NCBI RefSeq assembly: GCF_000003195.3
Contig: NC_012874.2
Span: forward strand, 63,934,580-63,998,579
Direction: 5' to 3'
Length of the DNA: 64,000 nt
Origin: Sorghum bicolor
Taxonomy: Eukaryota > Streptophyta > Magnoliopsida > Poales > Poaceae
Shown here: positions 47,329 to 56,947 of the stretch, in pieces
Numbering within the stretch: position 1 is the stretch's first letter
Layout: the number at the start of each line of letters is the position of its first letter
Position numbers and translations under genes: made by a program
The notes under the pieces: model-generated
The model's input: only the letters and a program-made list of their open reading frames with translations
Databases searched by the model: none
What the model was told of the DNA's origin: nothing

Positions 47329-49306
47329 TGAAAGCCCTAGTTTGGTTTTGGATAAATGATGAAACCCTAGTACTAACCTCTATACTAAGTGTGTAGATTT
47401 AATGAGGTTGGTACATGTCAAGTGATGGAGCAAGAGATGATCAAGGTGATAATGGTGATGACCACAAGATGATCAAGTGCTCAACTTGGAAAAGAAGAAA
47501 GAGAAAAACAAAACCCTATAGAGATCAAGGCAAAGGTATTGCTTAGGGTTTTAGTTTTGTGATCAAGACACCATAGAGGGTGTGACCACATTGAGGATAG
47601 ATAGTCGTACTATAAAGAGGGAAATTCTTTGGCTAAGTGGTTATCAAGTGCCACTAGGTGTCATTGTTCATGTGCATGCATTTAGAACCTAGTGAGCTAA
47701 CTTAACTCCTTCGAAGAAAATGGTTGTGAAAATACTAACACACTTGCACATGTTGGTACACACATGATGGTATTGGCACACTTTGAGAAGGAGGTGGAGT
47801 TTGAAGGGTAGAGAGGAGTTTAGGTTCCTCTCTCCCTCCCGTCGAGCTTGCGAGGCAGGATTCGGTGCTTTTGAGAAAATGAAATGCATATTTTCTATTG
47901 CGTCGATGGAAAGTTTGGAGAAGTCACCGGAGTGTCTCTCACTAAAAAACACTCACTGGACGCTCTGACTGTAGGCATCAGACGCTGTGCCTGCGCGTCC
48001 GGTGTGTTGTCTGTCTCTGGTGAAGTTAACAGCGAGCATTGGACATTCGGCACCGGACACGGACCAGACACTGTTCGCGCATCCGGTGAAGGTTGACATC
48101 AGCAAGAAAGTTGCGAGTGTTTCTGACTAAGAACACAGATGCTCAGGAGAGAGTCCGGTGGTTGCGTCCGGTGACCCCGCGCGTTTGACAACCTCTCTAC
48201 GTACGTGTCCGGTGTGTTTCGGACGCGTCCGGTGCCTACTTGACCGCGTTCGGTAGTTTAAATATGACCGTTAGAGATCGACACGCGAGATTCAAAGAGC
48301 TGACACGTGCTGTCATCTGGAGCACCGGACGCTGGGTTCGAGCGTCCGGTGGCTCACCTACAGCGCGTCCGGTGGCCCTGTGTTTTGTCCAGTGAAAGAG
48401 CCAACGACTCTATTTGTTTGAAGGGCTTATAAATAGTTGTTGGCCGGCTTGGGGCTCACTCTCTTGGCATTCTAGCATACTTGACATCCTTGTGAGCCTA
48501 AGCAAATACCTCTCCCACTCATCTCCTTCATAGATTAACTATCTTTGTGAGATTGGGAGTGATTTCAAGTGCATTTGCTTGAGTGATTGCATCTAGTGGC
48601 ACTTGGGGATCGATTTGACTGTGGTTTTCTTGTTACTCATGGTGGTTGCCGCCACCTAGATGACTTGGAGCAACGGAGGAGCATTGGCATGAGTTGGTGA
48701 TTGTTCGTGGCCATCTCCTGGTGATTGTGAGGGGTTTGTGCTTTCCCCAGTGGAGAGCCGAAAGATAACTCTAGTGGATTGCTCGTGTCATTGAGTTACC
48801 TCACTTGTGGCTAGGTTCTTGCGGTGTCCTAGTGAGGACGAGGTTTGTGCTACACCTCATAGCCATCGAACCACCAAGTGTTGGTCGACACAACGGGGAC
48901 GTAGCGTACCGACAAGCACGTGAACCTCGGGAGAAAATCGGTGTCTCAATTGTGTTCGATTGGCGTTCTCCCGATGCTTGATTGTTCATATATTGGTGAT
49001 TGGTTCATCCCCTACATGGCGGTATAAATATCTCTTCCTCGCCATTTATTTACCGCAAAGTAGTGTAACTAGTTTAGTTGCTAATCTTGCCTTGTGTAGC
49101 ATAGTTCACTAGTGTAGCTTGTAGTGACATAGCTCTTGTGTGCCTAGTGATCATATCAACGAGAATTGTTGGATAGAAGGCTTGCAAACACCCTATTAGA
49201 GCTAGAGTAAAAGTTTCGCTTTGTTATTTACTAACATCTTGCTCTACTAAGTTCGTAGATTAATTTTTGTAGGCTATTCACCCATCTAGCCATATTAGAA
49301 CTTTCA
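47329..49306. mobile_element. LTR-like 1.98-kb element, sister of 36219-37961
   Basis: Starts TGAAAGCCCTAGTTTGG and ends CATATTAGAACTTTCA, with a perfect CTAGG duplication (47324-47328 and 49307-49311). The empty site is visible in the duplicate segment near 56705 (GATGGCTGGGACCTC). It carries the same CCGGTG/CACCGG word cluster (about 47990-48375) and the same polyC tract near the 3' end, but no genes. Confidence 0.9.
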
Positions 49307-49475
49307 CTAGGACCTCAATTCGATGAGCTCCAAGCAAAATAGGTGTTGGCGCTCCTTGTGCTGGATGTTGTACAAGAATTATTCTCTAACTTATTAGTGA
49401 AAGCGATCTTTCAAGAAAAAAAGAACCGCTCTAATTTGCAATATATACTTGGACCTTGCATTGAACACATAGCTG

Positions 49476-50327
49476 TGTTCGAGCCCTCGCTCGCACTCGC
49501 GAGTAGTATCTGCTCTGAGTAGTAGTCGTTTCCAACTTCTCTTCCTCCTCTCTCCCATCGGACAGCTCCAAATCTCACTACCGCCGCCTCAGTACTCGCC
49601 GTTCGCTGGCCCCTTCCCTCTCGGCTCCGGCATCCTCGCCGCACCGGGCAGGGAAAGGGGCCCCACCCTCCTATACATCCTTTAGAAGTTCTGCGATGGG
49701 TTCTCCCCTGGTGGTCGCCTTCGTCGTCGCCGTCGCTGCTGCTGCAACTCCTGTCGCCGTTGCTGCAGCTCCTGTCGTCGCCGACGAGGCTCCAACATAG
49801 GTACGTCTAAATAAAATACATCCGCTCCTCTGCAGCACGGCTCTCCCCTCCTCCACCTCCACCTCGCCTACCTCGCGTCGCCTCCCAGTTCCGTGCTCCT
49901 CCGACCCGCATCCACCACATCTCGCCTTCGCCTCCACCTCTACTTTGCAGCCATTGATCCTACCAATCCAGATAGCTCCTTATCCGGTGTTGGCGCGACG
50001 ACTTCGTCTCCACCTGGGACCCGACTTGGAGCTTCATCCTCTACCTCCGGTGACAGCAACAAACTTATCCTTTGGTCGCTCGGCGCACGCTTCCTCACCG
50101 GCTCCGTCGCCCCACCTTCAACTGACGCTTGGCGCAATCTTCCATCTGGGTATATGCGCCATCGGTGCCTCTACGGCCCCTCGCCGGCGATTCCGTCGTC
50201 GTCAACGTCTCTGACATAGCTGTTGTTCTTATCCGGTCGTTGGACCTCGTTGTAATTCAGTCTTCCTTAGAGGACCTTTGTGTAAAATGGCTGCTTAATA
50301 TATAATATATGCCGTTATCAAAAAAGA
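49476..50327 (+). mobile_element. Retroposed 852-bp sequence with 13-bp target duplication
   Basis: It is flanked by GAACACATAGCTG on both sides (49463-49475 and 50328-50340). The empty site is in the duplicate segment near 56862 (GAACACACAGCTG). It ends in an A-rich tail after TATGCCGTTATC, all as expected for L1-driven retroposition. The body is GC-rich and exon-like. The longest open frame, 49893-50219 on the plus strand, is Ser/Pro/Thr-rich and unrecognised. It could be a processed gene copy or a truncated non-LTR element. Confidence 0.82.
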
Positions 50328-50340
50328 GAACACATAGCTG

Positions 50341-50603
50341 GAAGCTTGCACCTGCATAGCTTCACCATGGCAATGGTGCAAAACTCCTGGTGATGCTGTG
50401 TTGAACTCACCTGACTACTGAATGCTAATAATCATTCATCGGATTCTTCACCGTTCAGCGTCACTACTCACACAGCAAATTCATTGATTTATTAAGTAGC
50501 TTTTAATTTGGTAAAGTAGTGACAAATAAATTCTAAGATAAACAAAAGAAAGTTTAGGAGTTTCTTAGTTAGTTACAAATTAACCCATTGGGAGGCCGGT
50601 GGC
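50341..50603. repeat. 3' end of direct-repeat segment B1
   Basis: Matches the pieces at 56883-56947 and 59471-59664 once the CACTA element is removed (shared words CATTCATCGGATTCTTCACC, AGTTTAGGAGTTTCTTAGTT and CCCATTGGGAGGCCGGTGGC). No gene. Confidence 0.85.
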
Positions 50604-50672
50604 CAGTGGCGGATCTAGGATTTTTTATGTAGGGTATGCCAGATCAAAATTTTATATCTAAACCGGTAGAAC
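50604..50672. mobile_element. Truncated hAT end
   Basis: Begins CAGTGGCGGATCTAGGATTT, the typical terminal sequence of grass hAT elements. It is lost after about 70 bp, where arm A homology resumes. It marks the right junction of the 5.8-kb insertion in arm B. Confidence 0.6.
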
Positions 50673-51764
50673 CATTTAACGATTTAGTAAACTATCATAA
50701 AAATTGCTCAGAATCCAGTATACAATTACTAAATAGCATATATAGTAAGTCAAATTATAATATAGATAGTTCATAAGCATTTTTAGACGGCGACCACTCG
50801 GCAAATCAATTGTGTTTTGCTGCTCCTTGGGTCCTAACTCCCTTTTGGAGAAGAGCTGCTTGTAAATGAACTCTTTTTCTTACCTTAATTGAAAGGCAGA
50901 ACTCCTGCCATTGCTTTTAAAAAACAATCAATGCCAAGATTATTCTTGCAAGTGCAATATTATGCAGATCTTAAATAGCAAACCCTTTTGCAGTATGTAG
51001 CCTCGACTCGACGCCATGGCTCCACGGCTCCGCCTCCAGCCTCTGCGTGAGGCGTGATACTGCCATGACCGCTGACCAGCCGACGATAGATGCTTGGCCT
51101 TTCAGGCTAGGGCTCAGCATGACAGAGTTTGAACCGCGATCCTCTCCACTTGTCCGATGGATCCGTGCACGATCTGCGCGTAAGGCGTGATGCTGCCGTG
51201 ACCGCTGACCAGCCGATCTGCGCGTGGTCGCAAGTGTTATGTATGCGTCTTCGTGGTTTGGACAAGCAGGAGGAGGTCCGATCTATTTATAGAAATTTTA
51301 CAAGTGCTATGTACGACGTGCTTGTCTCCTTCAGTTCGCAGCTAGCGTTCCGCGCGGACAACGACGTGCGTGCGTGCGTGTGTTTGTATAAAATTATATA
51401 ATCGCATGTGATTACTAGTAAACACAGGTGTATCTTTTTTTCTCTTTCACTTCTCTGTTGTGTATCTTTTCACATGATTCTGTTTGATCAGTTTTGCTTA
51501 ATTGTCTTTGTACACATAAAACAAATGGCAAACGAACCTGCAATTAATGTCTGCCTTGCTGCTCGATCACTACATGTATATTTAGTTTTTGTAAAGCGTT
51601 TATTTAATTGTGATATTGAGATATTGTCTGATCCGTTCACGCAACTGTTAATTACACAGCTCAAGCAAAACTTCTCGTATAAAATACACTGGACGATACG
51701 CCTGTGTGTCCGCATACACACGGCCGGGTTTAATTTATATACATACAAGTATATGTATGGTGTA
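50673..51764 (-). repeat. Arm B counterpart of promoter-only ARS copy 3
   Basis: Reverse complement of about 26450-27752 without the Tourist MITE. It includes the TATA box (TATAAATA on the minus strand, about 51283-51290), the GGTTTGGACAAGCAGGAGGA leader word and upstream blocks. As in copy 3, no ARS CDS is attached. It is broken at 51764 by a Helitron and continues at 54135. Confidence 0.88.
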
Positions 51765-54134
51765 TCTATACCTATCTATAAAGAGCCAAAATTTCAGTCT
51801 GCCACCCTATTCTTCTGCCTGTCCGCGCCATCCTCCTTGGAAATCAAAGTTTTAGTCTGCTAGGAATTCTGTCCGAAATCAGACGATTCATGCCTTCTAT
51901 CCAATACGATACAAATCCAAATCTATACCTAATACTAAAGAGACAAAATTTCAGCCAAAATTTTCGCCTGGACTAATTTTCGTCTGGCCTCTCCCCTAGA
52001 TCGACCGACTCCAACTCGCTCGAAAGGAAAAATCGTCCAATGATCCAAATTAAATTGAAAAGGAGCTCTAAATCGAATAGAAAAGCAGCAAGATTTTTTA
52101 CAGCACACATCACATCATAGGAAACACAAACATACTATGTACAAGATTAAAATTTTCTTTATTTACTATATATACAAATAAATTATGGGAAACACAAACA
52201 TAGCCTGAGCACCGCTGCAGGGCGGTTCCATGGAGCCGCGCGTGCGGCTGATAGGGACATGGGCCACGCGGTAGTGCCAGGGTGCTTGGGGTCGCCGCTC
52301 GCGAATGCCTGGACGCCTGAGCGCCACTGCAGTCCGGCTCGACGAAGCCGCGCACGGCCAACGCTTCATGTGAGCTCTGCCGAGCAGCCTGGTGGCGGCG
52401 CAGGTCAGCTAGCAGCGCTCGCTCCCGCTGGCGGTGCCCTCAACTTGGCTCTTTGCCCATGTATGCTTTGCTTTGTCAGCTACGCGGCTTGAGAAAGAAG
52501 GAGTAAGAGAAAGTGAAGCTAGGGTTTTTTACAGCTGCGGCTGATGGATTTTATTCCCGGCACGAGGGTCCTCATCCGTCAGATTGCAATCAACGATTCG
52601 GATCAAGCCAATAGCTAAATGGGCCTGCGGGGCAGCATGCACCAACGCACTTGCGTGGCCTAGGCCCAGGAAGCCGGAGGTAAAGCCCGGGTGTTCAGGA
52701 GGCCTAAAATCGAATAAACCGTCCATCATTTTTATTATTAAATAAATATGTCTTTAAGCTACGTATTATTGTAAATATTAACTATCTAATACCATAGATG
52801 TTATGGTTATCAATAAAATAAATTATGGACTTTAAATTTTATAAAAAAGATAAATATAAATAGATATGTAACATTATGTCATCACTTTCTAGAGTTATTT
52901 GATGTTTTTCTTCCGTTGCAATATTACCAAATTGAGGAAAAGCAATTTTTTTAAAAAAAATTGTGGCCCCCGACCCCCACTCCTCCCATGGCTCCGCTCC
53001 CCGTCCCCGTCCACCCGCCAATCGCTCCCATCCCCGTCCCGCCGCCGCCACTTCCTCCGCCGGGGGCGGAGGCGAGGCCGACTACGAGGTCTCCGACGAC
53101 CACCACGCCGCGTGGGAGCGTCACGAGCAATCGGTGCAGGAGCTCCTCTAGCGGCGCCGCGCCTACGCCATGGCCGTGCGGGCCTGCCTCCGCCGCCTTG
53201 GCGAGCGCGAAATGGAGCGCCACAACCGCCTCCGAGCCCTCATGGTCCGGCTCGAGGCCGATGGCCAGGTCGACCGTCTCCTCCGCGCGCAGGAGGACGA
53301 CCACGCTGCACGCACCGGCGAGGAGGAGCAGATCCAATACCCCTTCTTCACCAAGGGCACGCAGGGCTTCTCAAGGCGCGTGTCGATATTGCACGGTACT
53401 CGCTGCCCCGTGCCAAGGCCAGGATTGAGATGAACAAGTGCTGCCACGAGGATTCCGATGAGGACCTAGAGGCGGAGGCCGAACTCGTCGTGAAGCAGGC
53501 TGTGGAGTTTGTCCTGGAGTGTAGCGAGATTGGAGATGATCGCCCTCTCATTGGTTGTTCCTTCTCTCGTGATGCATCAACGCTGGCCACAAGGTACTTC
53601 CTCTTAATCATACGGAATTACATGTGCTTTGTTCATGTATGTCTCAAACAAATGTTGTGATGAAAGGATGTTGAGAACTGTTACCTATTAATTGTATTAT
53701 TATGTGGCGGCTGTGGCTGTGGCCTTTTGCCACTAACTGCGCCGCTGGTTTTGCTTTGGATTGCACTGAACGACAATAAAAGTGGACTGATCTGACGTGT
53801 TGTTTGATGGAATTGTTCCCTCATGTGATGCTTTTATGCTTTCTTTACGTAATATTCTTCCTCTTTTAATTTCTATATATGTTTTTATATTATTTTTTAC
53901 TCTTTTTCCTCCACTATACACGAAGATTTCTGATTTTTTTTATGGGACATGATTTTTTTTCTATTTCTTCTCAACGTGATTTCCGATATTTGTTTGGTAG
54001 TTTTGTTTGTTTTAGTGGAGTTATATTTATTTGATTCAAGGTTGGACTAAACTCATTTAAATATTACAAAAAGTGTACAATTATCAAATAATAAATTCTA
54101 TACCCCGTTGCAACGCACGGGCATGTTTTGCTAG
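51765..54134 (+). mobile_element. Non-autonomous Helitron carrying a PRP4-like gene fragment
   Basis: The 2370-bp insertion begins TCTATACCTATCTATAAAG and ends GCATGTTTTGCTAG. It sits exactly between A and T with no target duplication. The empty site in arm A near 26434 reads GGTGTA|TATTTTTAAAG on the matching strand. A short GC hairpin (CCCGT...ACGGG) lies about a dozen bases before the terminal CTAG. These are Helitron hallmarks. No Rep/helicase was found, so it is non-autonomous. Confidence 0.92.
52988..53593 (+). pseudogene. Captured exon of a PRP4-like U4/U6 snRNP protein
   Basis: Plus-strand frames spell, in order, MAPLPVPVHPPIAPIPV, then after a shift EADYEVSDDHHAAWERHEQ, a TAG stop at about 53149, VRACLRRLGEREMERHNRLR, VDIARYSLPRAKARIE, and CSEIGDDRPLIGCSFSRDAS at an apparent splice donor (AAG|GTACTT, 53593). 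The order matches the N-terminus of plant PRP4 (SFM domain, before the WD40 repeats). The short stretch expected between LRRLGE and REMERR is missing. Stop, shifts and deletion make it a pseudogene carried by the Helitron. Confidence 0.72.
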
Positions 54135-54515
54135 TATTTTTAAAGCACTACCAGGGAGGAAAGGGTGGAAATCATATATTTGGTTCCATATGTATCAATA
54201 CACACAGAATAAACTATTCTGAGAATCATGGCAGGCCGTAGCACTCGCATATACGAAAATATGAAGAGGCAATTATCGGATAATCACGCGTGGCATTAGG
54301 TAATCTTGCTTTGTTTGAACCTAATATATTGGATAAATGATGCTTTTGGATTGCTGTAATAAACTTGGTTTATCAGTCATGGTGATCCTTTGTGGCTCCA
54401 CAGAAACATTGCGACGGAACCTATCCTAATTAAAGTTTGGTTGCTATTGTTGCTTCCATGTTTTACTTTGATGATGAGTGTTTGTTGCCGAGTTTCACAC
54501 CCTGGCACGAGGAAC
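54135..54515 (-). repeat. Arm B counterpart of copy 3, distal upstream part
   Basis: Reverse complement of about 26045-26433 (TTTAAAGCACTACCAGGGAG to GAGTTTCACACCCTGGCACG). It ends at a C-run (54506-54519) matching the G-run at about 26025 in arm A. Confidence 0.9.
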
Positions 54516-54555
54516 CCCCCCCCCCCCCCTCTTCCCTCATTTGGGCCCTTACTGA

Positions 54556-56900
54556 TACTTAGGGTTGCCTCTCACTCTGGGGAGAACTCGTCTGGTGCAC
54601 CTTCAATACATTCAAGTTCGCACGAAGTCCAAGACGGCTCGCTAGCAAGGAAGATTGGTCACAGTGGCAGGAAGAAAGGATAGGTGCATGCTTAGTTCAT
54701 TACTAGTGTATCTGGTTACTGTCATTAAGAGTCCAAAGAAGTTCCTCAAGGAATTTGACAAACTTCGGCGTCATTTCCTTTGGGCTGGGGATGGGCAGCT
54801 CACTGGTGGAAAGTGCAAAGTGGCATGGACAAAAGTTTGCACACCAACTCCAAATGGTTTCAAGGACCTTGAATGCTTCAGTAGAGCACTGTAGCTGCGA
54901 TGGCTTTGGTTTGAATGGGATGACAAAGATCGGCCATGGAGGGGCCTAGAACTCCCAGTGCACAATATAGACCAACGCCTCTTTAACTCTGCGACTAGAG
55001 TGGAGTTGGGAAATCGACGTCGAGCGTGCTTCTAGAACTCTAGTTGGCTCAACGGTGATGACCTAGTGGAGTTATTCCTAGAGCTTTTTAGGCATAGCAA
55101 GCGAAAAAACCGCTCGGTGGCTAATGCGTTGGTAGAACAAACATGGATCAGAGACATCGACCATAACATGAATCAATAGGTTATTACCCAGTTCTTGGAT
55201 CTCTGGGGAAGGCCAGAAAATGTAGAGCTCATACCACTGCAAGAAGACCGAATAACATGGCTACAATCATCAAACGGACAATACTCAGCCAAATCAGCGT
55301 ATAGCCTGCAATTTAAGGGTGTCAGTGTCTGTGCTACGACTGAATTTGCGTGGAGGACGAAAGCGTCACCAAAGTGCAGATTTTTCCTTTGGCTATAACT
55401 ACAGAATAAGATTTGGACAGCAGACAGGCTCCATATTAGGCAATGGCCAAACGAGTACTTCTATTAGCTCTGTGTGCGGAATCTAGAGATTGCGCTATAT
55501 TTGTTCGTTGACTGCCCGATGGTCCATTCGATATGGGAAAGAGTGGCATTCTGGTTCAGAACGCCGAGCCTGTGGCCTGTTAATTGGGGGCAGAGAACGA
55601 CGCTCCAGGAATGGTTCATCCACATGATAACCGCACTACCGTCAGCTACGAAGCAAGGGCTAAGATCGCTGATCATGCTTGTTATTTGGGAAGTGTGGTG
55701 TGTGAAAGAAATAGAAGGGTCTTCAGGAAAGAAAGCAAGCAGATTCAGCAGATGGTGGAGGCAGGGGCGGATATGGGCCTAGGGCCGCTAGGGCCGCGGC
55801 CCTAGGCGTGGCCCAAGATACCTCTTATAGTATATGTGATTTTCTGGTCCAGTTAGAAGTGGTTCTAGGTATTGGGCCAAATTGTTCTTCCCATAGGCCT
55901 AGCCAAGAGAGGAGAGAACCCCTGAGCTTCCCTCCGATGTGGCGTGTGCTGCTGTCTCTCCCTCCGATGCCCATTAACCTAGCAAGCAGCTGCCACCAGC
56001 CGGCAACTCACCCGCCACAAGGGTCTGTTCGTGGCTCCGAGTTCTGCGATTGGTGGTCGTAGCACACTGGCTTGGCTGCCCGCCTAGGCGCCTAGGGCCT
56101 GGCTGCAGGCTGCAGCTGCATTGGCCACCTGGCCGTCGAGTGGTAAATTTTGATTCCCATTCTTAAATCCATTCTCTTGTTCTCTCTGATCTGAAATCAG
56201 GTTGCTGCTATATGTTTTGGCTGTTCGGATGTGTATCTTGCTTGAACAGTTGTGTTGATATTTGGCTTTTAACGGTTTCATCAACAATACGACACCTGTT
56301 TTGTATAGTTGCAACCAAGACATTAAAATCCTTTCATTATGCCTCGTATGAGATATCAAAGACGGGGACAAACCAAACTATCATTATTTATATTTCTATC
56401 TATTATGTTGTGGATTTAAACATGAAATTGGCATATGTCATCTAAATTTATGTATTTATAAGATAATTTTGTTATCTAATTGGTATTAGATTGGTAAAGT
56501 TTAACCCGATATGAGTAGCATACATGTTTTGATAATGGCCCTAGGCTTCAAAGTAGACGAGCTCCGCCACTGGGTGGAGGGCATATATGATGAAACAAGA
56601 GCATGGGGATATGCTGGGAATAAAGGGCTGCATCATGGGGTTAGCCTGAATGTTGTAGTTGACTCCTTCCAAAATGCAAATTAGTCATGCAAATCAGGGA
56701 TGGCTGGGACCTCAATTCGATGAGCTCAAGCAAGATAGGTGCTGGCGCTCCTTGTGCCGGATGTTGTACAAGAATTATTCTCTAACTTATCAATGAAAGC
56801 ATCTTTCGAGAAAAAAAAAGAACCGCTTTGATTTGCAGTATATACTTGGACCTTGCATTGAACACACAGCTGCAAGCTTGGACCTGCATAGCTTCACCAT
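54556..56900 (+). pseudogene. LINE ORF2 3' part and flank, copy B2 (interrupted by hAT)
   Basis: Parallel to about 45936-47323 plus 49312-49475. Readable pieces include KSPKKFLKEFDKLRRHFLWA (54750) and SPKCRFFLWL (about 55370). Stops and shifts are present. The left edge (54556) is fused to the ARS upstream copy exactly as in arm A. 55762-56572 is a hAT insertion. Confidence 0.88.
55762..56572. mobile_element. hAT-type element, non-autonomous
   Basis: The 811-bp element has ends CAGGGGCGGATATGGG and GAGCTCCGCCACTG and a perfect 8-bp duplication GGTGGAGG (55754-55761 and 56573-56580). Segment B1 has the empty site near 47146. Near the left end is a perfect 16-bp palindrome TAGGGCCGCGGCCCTA. 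No transposase frame was seen. Confidence 0.92.
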
Positions 56901-56947
56901 GGCAATGGTGCAAAACTCTTGGTGATCTTGTGTTGAACTCTCCTAAC

